64,000 nucleotides of DNA from Gamsiella multidivaricata. Taxonomy: Eukaryota > Mortierellomycota > Mortierellomycetes > Mortierellales > Mortierellaceae. The stretch is taken from positions 124,001-188,000 of the forward strand of contig NW_026251718.1 in NCBI RefSeq assembly GCF_025024155.1, given 5' to 3'. How positions within the stretch are numbered: the first letter of the stretch is position 1; each line of letters opens with the position of its first letter. Below are positions 1 to 11,485 of this stretch, in pieces. Made by a program: the position numbers and the translations under genes. Under the pieces are notes generated by a model. The model worked only from the letters and a program-made list of their open reading frames with translations, was not told the DNA's origin and did no database searches.

Positions 1-1949
1 TCAAGGTCGAGTACAAGACTGCCGAGGAGATCCAGCACGACATAGAGTCTGGGGATCTGCCCATGTTCCAGGCACAGCCGCAAAAGATCCTGGATCTGAC
101 GGGAAAGACTGTAAGTGCCATGCAGGCATGCTATACCTGAATTGTATCAAACAGAAACCTGTTTTTGTACTAATCGACATCCTTTCTTTGCTCGTGATAT
201 TAGGTGCGTGAGCTTTCATCACTAAGTCAGATTAGCTCTTCAGTTTCCTTCGAGCACGAGCGCTTCCCAGAGCTGCGCCATAATCTGCAGCTCATGGCCG
301 ATATTTCAACAACAGACCTGGAACAACAAGCGAGAACACAGAAGGCAGACCACGTCCGACAGGCTGTTCTGGAGGCAGAGGAGGACAGGATGCAAAAACT
401 GCTTGTACAGGACGAGATCAGACTCGAGCGACTGACGAAGGTGATGGTCATTACGGACCAATGTTCACAGATTGCAAATGAGATTCGACAGGCTACAAGC
501 GACACAACTGGCGCAATGGTAATTGATCTCAAGGAGGACTACATTGCCATGGCCTTCAAGGAACCGTTCGACCTTTTTTCAGGTCTGTATTACGACGAGT
601 ATGAAGTATATCAATTGGATCAGGTCGTCATTGCCGCAATTCAAGAGAGCTTCAAGAGGTTACTGAAGGATTGGGAGGTTCTCAAGAATCCCACGCTAGG
701 CGCTGGACTGTTCCAACGATGGCAAAAGCTACTCAGGACAAGCAAGGTGATCTATGATGACGATCGGAGTACAGGCGGTTTTTACGGCAGCAAACCAGCC
801 CATCCCGAGCAGATGACAGCCTATGAGAGTCTTCTCAATCACTATTGGCTTCCCAAGGTTCGATCTGCGATCAACAACGAGTGGAATCCACGCGACTGCG
901 ACCCCGTCATTGAGCTTTTGGAGGCATGGGCGCCTCCGCTCTTGCCGGCATTTATTCGGGACAACATCATCACGCAGCTCATACTGCCCAAACTTCAAAA
1001 AGAAGTCGAGCAATGGAGCCCACGCGATTCGCTCATGCTGCATACTTGGATTCACCCTTGGCTGCTTGTCATTGGCGAGGCTCGATTGAATCAGGAGTTA
1101 TTTGGCGATATCCGCCGGAAGCTGGCTTCAGGACTCACAGCCTGGAATGTCCTCGATCCAAGTGCACTTCGCGTGCTGGAGCCTTGGCGGGGCGTCTTTG
1201 ATGCTGCTGATATGGAACTGCTCCTTCTCAAGTCGGTACTGCCCAAGCTTGTGGAGGGGCTACAGATGTTTGAGATTAACCCACGGAACCAAACGGTCGA
1301 GATCCTTCAGGCGGTGTTGCCATGGCACCATTTTTTCCCCAGCACCACGTTCAGTTCGCTGCTGGTGAATGAGTTTTTCCCAAAATGGCATCAAGTGCTG
1401 TACCTTTGGCTCACACACCCTTCGACAAAGGACTTGGACCAGATCTCGCAATGGTATCAGTGGTGGAAGTCGTTGTTCCCCGCAGCGCTGCTGCAGGAGA
1501 CAGGCGTCGCGACGGGGTTCCGACAGGGTCTGGATATGATTAACCAGTTCATGGCGGGACTTCAGATTATGGCGCCGGCGGATCTTGCACAGGCACGAGC
1601 GCAAAGCAACGGAACCGGGTCCAATGGAGGTTCGTTTTCAGATCCCTTGGGACGGCTGCAGACGAAGAAGCATTTAGTGGCATCAGTATCGTTCAAGGAT
1701 CTGATGCAGGACTATGCGACGCAGAACTCGCTTTTGTTTGTGATGACGAAGCAGACGCATGAGCGGTCAGGCAAGCCGCTGTATCGACTGGGCGGCAACT
1801 CGACGGGCACAGCAGGGGGCATTTTAGTGCACATGACGGACGAGATTGCGTTTGTGAAGTCGGAGGAGACGGGAGTGTGGATGCCGACGGGTCTAGAAGA
1901 GCTAATGGTCCTAGCAGGCGCCGGAAAGGGCGCCGGAGCCAAATCATAA
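1..1949 (+). CDS. TFIP11: TFIP11/Ntr1-like spliceosome disassembly factor, C-terminal part (5' truncated)
   Basis: Exons 3-110 (36 codons, in frame from base 3) and 204-1949; the intron at 111-203 has GTAAGT and TAG and is phase 0. About 617 C-terminal residues are visible. They match the GCFC region of the tuftelin-interacting protein 11 family: an early charged helical part, then the family-typical stretch WLPKVRSAINNEWNPRDCDP, then WSPRDSLMLHTWIHPWLLVIG. The N-terminal G-patch would lie upstream of the window. In yeast and human, this family activates the DEAH helicase Prp43/DHX15 to take apart the intron-lariat spliceosome in the nucleus. The stop codon is followed by AATAAAG near 2001, a probable polyadenylation signal. 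Identification is by family recognition and is strong. Confidence 0.9.
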
Positions 1950-2335
1950 GACGAAGTGTATATTATTATTATCGAACACTGCTACATGCGCGCGTTGTAA
2001 AAATAAAGTTTCAAATAGAAACCAGTGCGCACGAAACCAGACCAACTGTGTCTCCATGGAGACAAGACCAGTGTTTGCCTCCATTAGCTCCTTCCTCACT
2101 CATGCCATCCCACTAGTTCCATTGCACTATACTCTCATTCACCTGCGGATTCTTTCTTCTGACTGGACTAGCTACATTCCTCGGCATTCTCTTTTCGCCT
2201 CCATTTCTCCCTCGTTTCTTCCTTCGTTATCTTACTTTTTTTTATATTTTCTTCTCACGCAGACAGCAGCCGTTCCTGCTTAACAAGCACACTCCTCTCT
2301 CGACTTCGACGGCCGCCGCGTTATAAATTGCCGTC
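1950..2335. other. Intergenic: TFIP11 3' end and SLC45 promoter
   Basis: Holds the TFIP11 3' UTR with AATAAAG near 2001 and then a CT-rich tract (about 2110-2280) leading to the next ATG, as is common in fungal promoters. No ORF here looks coding. Confidence 0.5.
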
Positions 2336-5300
2336 ATGGTTGGGATGCATACTCCATATCGGCCCAACAGTGCCGAGACACAGCATAGCGACGACATAGA
2401 AGACGGGGCCAGTTTGAACTTGGCTATTGATCTTGAGGACATCGACAACACTGCAGATTCACATTCTTTGCGCAAACTTGGTCTCCATGGGCGGGCGCGT
2501 ATATGGGGACCTAACAGGACCATGCGGATGATTTTCTTGACCACAGCTCTTATGGGGTATGTAAGGTCGTTCGTTTTCTTCCATTTCCATAGAAAATGAA
2601 GCTGCGACCATGTATCTTTTATGTACAAGAAACGACCTTATCCTAATCCTTCTTTTGTCCGCTGCCCTTGTATTGATTGGCACATTGGCATCCTCGGTAT
2701 TATGGGCATATAGTCTCCAGTTCACTTGTAGGTACCAGGCCAGGGCTGTGCCTCCCAAATACCAGGAATAACCTGCTTCCACAATCGATGATATCATTTC
2801 TGAACATCAGCTACATCAGCCCGGCGTGGAAATTGAGTTGGTTTATGCTCTTGTGCTCAATAGTTGGTATGTCAGTGCGCTCACCTGGCGAATGTTGCAA
2901 TCTTATAGGGTCTATCGAGATGGCCTACGGAACACCTTTCCTGCTCCAGCTCGGCCTCTCCAAATCACTCATGTCACTAGTCTGGCTGGCTGGGCCACTC
3001 TCCGGTACGGTATCTTTTTTTTTTTTTTTTTTTTTTTTGCATGCCATGAGAAGCGCTATCGACAAGACACATGTGGAATGAATGATATATCACTGCTCAC
3101 CTTGCTGTAATATTCGCTTTCGGGCATGGATCATAGGACTGGTGATGCAGCCTGTCGTCGGCGTGCTATCGGATCGATGCACATCCAAGCTTGGAAGGCG
3201 GCGGCCGTTTCTCATAGTTGGAGTCGCCGCCGTAGTCGTATCCTTCCTCTGCCTTGGATGGTGTAGAGATATCATAAGAGGAATCTTTGGCGCCGACTAC
3301 GATAACGTATGTCAATAAGGTCGATGTACTGCTACAATTCTATTAGGAGTCATCTTGCTAACCCCTTTCTCTTTCTTTATTCCTAGTTGGAGAATGCAAC
3401 AATTCTTATGGCAGTAGGAGCGATATACATTCTGGATTTTGCGATCAACTGCGGTATGTGTTCCTATATGCATACGATCGCCGTTATCATGATGTCAATC
3501 CAATGTATCTTACAGATGTCTAACGCATTTCGATGGCTCTTTGGATATGGCATTCAGTGCAAGCAAGCTGTAGGACATTGATCGTGGATAGTCTACCGTC
3601 TTCACAGCAGGAAGCAGCAGCATCATGGGCGAGTCGATTGATGGGAATTGGCGGTATCTTTGGATACTTCATGGGCAACGTTAATCTCCCGCAATTCATC
3701 CCAGCCTTTGGTGACACGCAGATCAAGGGACTCTGTATCATTGCTTGCCTGTTTTTGATCCTCACAGTTGGATTGACATGTTTAACTGTCACTGAGCGAG
3801 TCATGGTTCGAGCGGCAAAGTAAGTAGGGCTATAATTCTTCAATGCATAGCATTAATCTAGGTTTTTTTTTATATTTTTTTTAGATGATTTGCAACTGAC
3901 ATGGTGTCCCTTTCACATTAATGTAGGACTTCAGGATCATCGCTCGATGAGACTTTGCAGGGATTCAAACTAGTGCTTCGAGCAATTCGCTATCTACCAA
4001 CCAGGATTCAGCAGCTGTGCAATGTTCAGTTCTTTGCTTGGATGGGATGGTTCCCGTTTTTGTTCTACTCTTCGACTTATATCGCTGAAATCTATACCCG
4101 CGAACAGACAGAGAACGGGAACCCCGTCGAACCCGATTTACCGGCTGGTCAGGATCCAGTGAATGGCGTTCAGGATGCAGCAGTGCGAGCCGGATCGTTC
4201 TGCTTGCTTATCTACTCGATCGTGTCGCTCGGAGGGTCCATCATACTGCCACTTTTTGTCAGTTCCGCGGACCAAATTTCCACTGGATCTCATGGACCGT
4301 TCTCAAACTCGAGGTCGACCAGTGCATCAGAAAATGAACTCGGGAGCATGAAGCGATTATCTAGATGGCGTAGGTTGCGGTTGCCAAGATGGCTGAGCCT
4401 TCCTATTCCTGGGCTGACTCTACCCAAAATGTATACGATGTCGTTGGCGTTGGTCTCATTTGCCTTAGTGAGCACTTGGTATATACATGATTTGCAGGGA
4501 TCCACCATCCTGTTCGCTTGCTGCGGTGTCGCATGGGCCATTACAATGTGGGCACCATTCTCGATTTTGGGCGAAGTCATTTCACAACAGATGCAGGAAG
4601 AGCAGCATCAGGATCGTCTCCGTGGGACAGGCCAATCTCAGCGAGGAGAGATGGCGGAAGTGCTATATCAAAAAGATGACGAGGGCGAGGGTGAAGACGA
4701 AGGCGAGGAGATCAGGATGAGCGAGAGTGGTCGCGGAAGGCAGTACCAGCCCGTACGGGCACGCGAGAGTCTAGACGAGCCGGTTACCGTTGCAGAATCG
4801 AAATACAAGAGTAGTCGGCCGGGGGTATCGAACGCGGACTCTTTCCGAAACCGGACGAGTACACCATCGCCCGCAGCTGTCGAGGGACAATCGTTCGCCG
4901 TGGGTGCCTTAGGATGGACAGTATCTTCAGATCAGGATAAGCCCGAGGCACGTTTGGACACAAATTCTGAGACGGATGCTACGAGCGACGACAACTATGA
5001 GAGCGGGGATGATGATCGAAGGTTGGTCCAGAAGCGCAGTAATCATTCTCGCTCTTCACGGTGCTCCTCTCATTCTTCGCATTCCCACAATGGTTCTACC
5101 ACGGACACGCGGCGTTCCAGGACATACTCTCATGAACATCGTCGTGAGCAGCGCAACGCTAACGGACATGGCCGTGGTACTGGTGGCGCTGGCCGCACAT
5201 CTTCACGAACTAGTCACTCGGAACCACCGTCCATATCTGCACAGTCGACAGTTGAGGTCACTTCAGCGGGCGCGTTGCTTGGTATCCACAACATTTACAT

Positions 5301-5514
5301 TGTGCTGCCTCAGTTCCTGGTCAGCTTTCTGAGCAGCCTGGTGTTTGCGGCTATCGAACCCAGGGCAGATGGAGCTACAGAAGGAGAGTTAGACCAGCCA
5401 GGTAACCCGGAGACCATTGGCGTGATGCTTCGGATTGGTGGTATCATGGCCGGGATAGCAGCGTTGCTTAGCCTGAAACTGTGGAAGCAACCGCGGACCG
5501 TTGCTCCACTGTGA
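2336..5514 (+). CDS. SLC45/Sut1-type sugar:proton symporter (MFS)
   Basis: Seven exons: 2336-2556, 2714-2727 (a 14-nt microexon), 2909-3004, 3137-3306, 3387-3453, 3558-3819, 3927-5514; 805 codons in phase throughout. After a short acidic N-terminus come the SLC45 hallmarks: LQFTWSIEMAYGTPFLLQLG, then the MFS loop DRCTSKLGRRRPF, then VQASCRTLIVDSLPSSQQE. In this family (animal SLC45, fission yeast Sut1, plant sucrose carriers) the protein takes up sucrose, maltose or a similar sugar with protons across the plasma membrane. Between membrane segments near residues 440-495 and 723-805 lies a charged, Ser/Gly/His-rich cytosolic loop of about 220 residues (bases about 4585-5250), unusually long and likely regulatory. 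The substrate cannot be read from sequence. Confidence 0.88.
3015..3038. repeat. Poly-T run in SLC45 intron
   Basis: About 24 T starting ten bases after the splice donor. Similar long T runs occur in introns or 5' regions near 7892, 20737 and 45646. Confidence 0.85.
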
Positions 5515-7946
5515 ATGGGGTTTCCTTCCAAATAAAAAAGGAAATCTACGTGGATGCCAACTATATAGCATTTCAACTCAAACTTATGCTGGCTGATTTT
5601 GAAGAGACTGACATATATGAGGTTGAAGGAGTCTTGGCTATCGGGACAGTATCATCTAAGCAGGAATTTGAATTTATTGAGTGTCGCTACATCACTGAGT
5701 ACTGAATAGAGTACTATGCTAAACAGGCTGCAAATAATAAAAACGCCTCTAAACGACTACAACCTCGATCAAATTTCCAAGCGTACCTAAAAAAAAAAAA
5801 GGAAGAAAGAGATCATTAACTTCAAAAGCGCTGATTTATATTTATCGGAGTCAGTGCCATGTTCAGATCATAAGTATCTAGTAGTCTAAGTGTATTCTCT
5901 AAATGCGGAGGCGTGGACCCACATCTCTCTTCACTGATATTCTTCTCAAAAGGTAGCGATAAAGGAAAGGTATAAAAAGGGCTACCCAATCTTGCCGACA
6001 CTGGCTCAACTGGGGTACTCTACCTTCGACCCAGTGCAAACACTATACAAAGGGCCGCGTGTATGGACCGCTAAATATCCTCGCTGGATATGCACGAAGG
6101 ATCTGGCCCTTTCTCCAAACACGAATTGTATAAAAAAAATAACGGTGGGTATGGGCACATTCAGCAAGGGCATGGTATTAAAGACAACTGTCGACGAAGC
6201 ATCCTTAAAAATAAGTCCAGACGACATGGAGACATGGAACAATACTATCTTTCATTTGATATCGCTGAGTGTTGTCGAGATGTACGCAGGTTCAGGCTCA
6301 GGGGGATGGCTTTTAAGTGGCGTCGCCTTCAGTTCAGTGGCAAAGCCATCCCAATGAAACCTTATTTGAATTCTCCACTGTTCCTGCTCCTCTTCCAGTT
6401 GAACCATATCCGCGTTCCTCCCAGAGATGGTTCCCATCTCTTAGGAGAGTATAGTGCAGCAGCTGTCAACGTTTCGAAGCATGTCCACGAATTCTTCAAA
6501 GAGAATCATCCAAGAGACTGGCAGCCTCTCCAACTTTCGATACACGCGAACACAAGGAATGTTTTTCAATTTCTCGAGGGATTAAAATCGATTGCGGCAC
6601 TAAAAGAGACGCCTGGTGCTTTTGCTGGTTTTCTGAGACGCTATTACAAGAATGATGTGAATGGGAAAGCAGACATCGAGGAATTCAAGTCAAACTCAAG
6701 CTGAGAGTGTCCCTGTCAATCAACCAGGCTACATTCCGCCAGACGCAGACGTATTATTCCACCACGATCATTGAGCAGGCAGTCGACGAGAATAGGGGGT
6801 GGTCAAGAACGGATACGAGACGCTGCTGCAGATATAAAAGGCAGGCATAAAGGGCAGCAGGAAAAAGCACGCTCCGACCATGAGCACGCCAGAACATCGT
6901 CATATCATGGAAAAGTACTAGAAATCTCCATCTTCTCGAGACTCTCAAGGAGTTTGATGACTGCAATATTTAAAAAATGGCCCTTTCCTATCTTAAAAAC
7001 CTAGAGTTGGAATCCAGCAAACTCTTCAAACTAAATGCACCCTGCCCTTTGTCCGCTGTGTTTTTCTTTTTGGACTGGCTGGCAATGGCGGCTATCTTGA
7101 AGCGACCCATCCCTTTGTCCCCCTTCGTTGGACCCTTTCGGTTCAGAAGACAGAAGACGGAGACAGAAGACGCGCCAAATGGATTGCTCAACAAGCAGAG
7201 TCTATTGGTGCCTATGAGTAAAAGATCCTATCTTTAATATCGTAGAATCGTCTTGGTCATCTCATGAGACGATTCGATTGTTAGAAACGCGAAAGCTGTT
7301 CCGAATAACTACCACGTGATGGATACTCTGTGCGAGTTTGGGGATCGGTGTGAATACATGAATACTGGGGGAGCGTCTGGGGGGGAAGGGGTCTGGCGCC
7401 AATAAAAAAAAAAGGATAGCTGCTCTCAGTCTGGTATTAAATATGCCATGATCACGGCTGGATTCCTATGAGTATCAATGGACGATATCCGTATCGATTG
7501 GGAACCAAAAAAAAAAATGTTTCTTTCTCGATATTACAGCACTTCTCCACCCATATGCTACATAGATCAATATAGTGCACTGCCCATCGTTTAAACGTGG
7601 ACTCGCACACCGCTATCGCAGAGATCTCAGCCTTCAGTGTGCCCAACCGCGCCCATCTCGCGTACTCTTCCTAAACTATTTTCCGCTTTAGTGCTGCTAG
7701 TGCTACTATCACTGCCAGTCAGCAAGCATTGGAGTCATGCTACGCTTCCTCTCCTCCCCCAAAAGAACTACGGCAAAATGGAAATGAATATGAAAGGGTT
7801 GTTTCAACGCTCTAGTATTTTATATTAAATTTTGCCGCTTATAACATTCTAACATGCATGCCCTGTGTTCGTATTCAGTTTGCATCTCTCGCCTTTTTTT
7901 TTTTTTTTTTTTCACATCAGCTTCTTACGTTGCCATCCATCTCCAC
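5515..7946. other. Long gene-poor AT-rich region
   Basis: About 2.4 kb between the SLC45 stop and the EF-hand gene. It holds the SLC45 3' UTR (AATAAAAAAGG near 5531), A-runs near 5790, 7404 and 7507, and the possible gene relic listed separately at 5992-6704. A T-run lies at 7892-7910. A TATAAAAAGG box sits near 5970. Apart from these I see no coding signal. Confidence 0.5.
5992..6704 (+). pseudogene. Possible decayed or unrecognised protein gene
   Basis: Two overlapping open frames, about 5992-6357 and 6090-6704, cover 700 bases. The first lacks an ATG at its start. The second has one at 6090 and would give 204 residues, the last third of which looks protein-like (for example HVHEFFKENHPRDWQ and AFAGFLRRYYKND). 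A TATAAAAAGG box lies about 20 bases upstream of the first frame. I recognise no family, and the frame seems to change within the region. It could be a frameshifted relic, a lineage-specific gene with an intron I missed, or chance. Confidence 0.2.
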
Positions 7947-8766
7947 ATGCCTCTGGTCACCCCTCCTACACTCGTTGACGAAGACGGTGCGCTCACCCAA
8001 GAGTGCGAGAACGCCTTGGTGGTATGTTCCTGGCTGCCATTTTCAAGAGATCCGCTGCATTCGTATGTCGATTGCAAAGCGCAAAATGTCTCATGGTTTC
8101 GCATGTCTCTTGCCCTTTGGTGTGTAATTGGTTATCAATAGGCCATTTTCAAGCGTTACGATGTTGATAAAGGTACGGCCGGGACGAGCGGTCTCCCTAG
8201 CATGGATTAATTGAGATAGTTGAGATATTCGTACGCTGCCCAGGCAGAGAGAAGAGAACGGATCGATGTCTTATGTACTTGACTAACAATGGTACCTCTT
8301 TTTCTTCTACCAGATGGCGCGTTGAGCACCTCGGAACTGGACGCGTTTGCGAAGGACACCAACGGCGACGTGGTAAAGTGACCCACGACCTTTTGTTGCA
8401 CTCCAATGTCCGAGGACACCCTGAACCAAAGGCACAAGCGGGATTTTTTTCAACAACTAATCCCTTTTTTTTTTCCCCTCCTTGCTGTGGATTTGATATA
8501 TACGACAGTTCGACGAGGACACACGTGCCGAGATCAGTGAATTCCTGGACCTGGACGAAAGGGGTCAATTGACCCTGAAAGGGTTCTTGCAGATGTACAA
8601 TCTCCAGACCTCGAGCGAACCAGAGGAGACATGGAAGGATCTTCAAAAACATGGATACGATACAAAACTGAAGCTCGTTGCCTCCAGGAATGAAGACAGT
8701 GATGACAAGAGCAAACCAACCCCTGCGACCGAAACCACAACGGCATCAGACCAGAAACGCAAGTAA
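7947..8766 (+). CDS. Small EF-hand protein resembling the Miro EF-hand module
   Basis: Four exons: 7947-8021, 8142-8172, 8314-8372, 8509-8766; 140 residues. One perfect 12-residue calcium loop sits at residues 32-43 (DVDKDGALSTSE, acidic at 1, 3, 5 and 12). A second, degenerate loop at 69-80 (DLDERGQLTLKG) lacks the final acidic residue. The following LTLKGFLQMYNLQ and EETWKDLQKHGYD resemble the second EF-hand and helix of the mitochondrial Rho GTPase Miro, but no GTPase domain or membrane anchor is present. The tail is polar and disordered, ending in KRK. No signal peptide is visible, so it is probably cytosolic. AATAAATAAA follows the stop. The family likeness is from memory; its role is unknown. 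Confidence 0.75.
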
Positions 8767-9033
8767 TGCTCTGGATCACATAATATAATAAATAAAGGGT
8801 GCCCAAGCGAACATTGTAATGAGCTGAAAACGAAAGCAGACTACGTTCATGTGCAAGGGCAATATTCACGCTGATACGCCTGGTTTATTTGAATGTTGTT
8901 GGTTACAGCGATCCTCTAGCTTTTAAATTTATCGCCAGATCTATGCCAAAAAAAAAAAAGAAAAAGAAAAAAGGAGCACGTATAGATGTTAGGATTAATA
9001 TGGATTTGTTGTCTTCAGCAACCTTTGTCCAAT

Positions 9034-11168
9034 TTACTCAGCCGAACCCACCTTGATCGTGCGATCGGCACATCCCGTGACAAGATAATTGTCCGCCAGC
9101 GCCATTCCATGGACAAAACCTAGTACGAGATGTGAATGTAAAGATAAAAAGACATTGAGCATAAAACAAACCACAAACCTTCATACGAAGATCCTTCTTG
9201 ACCGATTCTGGAAAATAGTATGAGGATTTTTGCTGCTTACTCTTGTGACCCTTTAGCGTAAGATCGCACTGGAACCGCCGTGGATCCCATCGCTTGATGG
9301 TATGATCAAAACTGGCACTGAACAGGTGGCCTTGTCCGTACTCGAGCTGCCAGACTTCCCAGTTGTGTCCGCTGAGTGTTCCCAACTCCCGCGTCTCGTT
9401 CAGGTCATAGACGTGAATGACGGCATCATAGGTACTTCCAAAAATCATACCATCGCCAACTGCGACATCCAAAACCTCGCTGGTGCCTCGACGGACGGTC
9501 TTTAGACAGGTTCCCGTAGTGACATCCCAAAGCTTGATCGTTTTGTCAGAGGATCCTGTCACCAGCTGGCGTGAGCTGGCATCCGGGAGTGCTGCCAAAC
9601 TGTTGACGCCTCCTGTGTGGCCCTGGAAGGTCGCAAGGCATTCCAGTGTCTCAATATCCCAGACCTTGACAGTTTTGTCCGAAGATGCCGAGTACAGTCG
9701 CCCTTGGTCCACAACAAGACCATAGACCTTCGCATTATGGTCCGGTATTGATTTGACCAGACAGCTTTCTTCGTCCTCTTTGAGCCAATCCCAGACTTTA
9801 ATCGTTCCATCTGATCCAGCGCTGAAATAGCGATCGCCCGAGGGAACAACAGCCAGTCCCCAGACAGACATCGTATGTCCCTTCGAGTCCTTTAGAAGCT
9901 CCCCAGTGTTGATATCGAATACCTTGGTACTACCATCGTGCGCTCCTGCAAACACTCTATCCTGATTCACGGCCACACTGGTTACGCCACATGGGTGAAT
10001 GGCAATGGTTCGATGGCATGTAATCTCATCGTGAGGAAAAGTCGAGACAACCGTCCGCCTTGTTCCAGAGGACGGTGATGAGTCGCCACGCTGGGATCCA
10101 TCTGGCTCATTATTCGATTTTGATGTAGAGTCGCTTCCATCCGCCTCTGTAGTGTACACCACGCCCTTTCCTGCTCTGAGAATCCGTTGAAGCTTTTCAA
10201 TTTCTCTAGATTGATCCTAAAAGAGGTTATATATATACAAGACGATGAATATCACAGTTTTTCTCTGAAGTACAAGGCATTACAAACGTCACCGAACGAT
10301 CCACGTACAGCCAAAAGAGACTCCAGTTTTTCGAACCGCTTGTTGGTGAAGTCAATGTAGCCTTTGAATCGCTCATAGACGCAGTTATGGAGATGTTCCT
10401 TAGCGTCTCGCATAGTTCCTATAGGTTGAAGATATATCAAAGGACGTCGTTGTTAGCTAGCTGGTCATAAATGTGGATACAGAATATAGCTAGGAATGGA
10501 CCAGGAAGATCCCACACCTTTGTAAGGACATCCCAGGTTCTTGTTGGGGCAGACTGAGGGTGCATAGGAGCAGTAAAGAACGTGCCCATGAAGTGCGTCC
10601 TGCCGAACAATCTGTGGGCATCCATAGGCCTTGTTGGTGCAATATACAAGGAGTTCAGAGATCAGACCGGACAATGCCAGGTTCGGGTGCAGGTCTAACA
10701 TTGAGAAACCGACGAAACTGCCAGTTAGTCACTGCATGTCTATCAGAGTGAATGAGTAGATAATCATTCATCCGATCGGACCTTGATTGCGGAAATAGTC
10801 TCTTCTCACCTTCCAGCTTGATGCGTGCTCGGCATAGCGGACAAAAGGGTTCGATCTCTAAACTGTGGTAGATGCAGGATGCGCAGTAGGAGTGATTGCA
10901 GCCATTCGTGATCAACGGGTCTCGACATACGTCGTGGCAGCTGTGTGTGTAGAGAGTAAAATGTAGATGTGAGAAAGCATTGACAAATATGAATGCAAAA
11001 AGAGTAAGTACGACTTGTTGAGGCGCTCATTTACACTGGACAGAGGATAGAAGGCGAGGGAGTGTGCAGGAACTCTATCTCGGGCTCCTCAGTATCAGCA
11101 GCGCGTGCGGCCACTGTAGCGTCAATGGGACTGGCAGGGCTTGTCTCTGGGGAGGAGCGGTCAGACAT
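9034..11168 (-). CDS. TRAF7-like RING / TRAF zinc finger / WD40 E3 ubiquitin ligase
   Basis: Six exons read on the minus strand: 11168-11035, 10940-10810, 10694-10518, 10418-10309, 10216-9187, 9119-9034; 555 residues. The RING finger begins at residue 43 (CPVCHDVCRDPLI, CNHSYCASC, CPLC). Two TRAF-type zinc-binding segments follow (VYCTNKAYGCP, LYCSYAPSVCPNKNLGCPYKG, HLHNC). A short coiled coil lies near 165-195, and about seven WD40 repeats cover 247-550 (several KVWD ends). This order is that of animal TRAF7, a RING ligase linked to MAP kinase signalling. The substrate here is unknown. The last splice junction (9187/9119) is the least certain; it was chosen because it keeps phase and restores a WD-like end. 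Confidence 0.87.
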
Positions 11169-11485
11169 GATATCGCCTTTCGAGAATGGAAGACCCGGAT
11201 AATGTGGATTTTCTGGCTAAGCAGGAAGGTGTAGAGTGGGTTATATGATAGATGGAAAGGTATACGACTACGCAGCACTGCCTCTTGGTGCGCGTGAATG
11301 TTGCCGATGACCAAACTGACGAATCCGATGAGAGTGATGGAGGGATGCAAAGGGTATCCAGCATCCTTGCCTGGACCCTTGAAATAGGTGTGGCTTTTTA
11401 TACCAGACAGTTGGTGGCAATAAAAAAAAAAAAAATGTAGAGCTACATGCATATTGATTGATATTAAGCTTCATTATGATACTGT
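11169..11485. other. Intergenic: TRAF7-like promoter and MFS 3' end
   Basis: Both neighbours are on the minus strand. The stretch would hold the 5' region of the TRAF7-like gene and the 3' UTR of the MFS gene. An A-run lies near 11421-11434. No supported ORF or RNA was seen. Confidence 0.4.
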
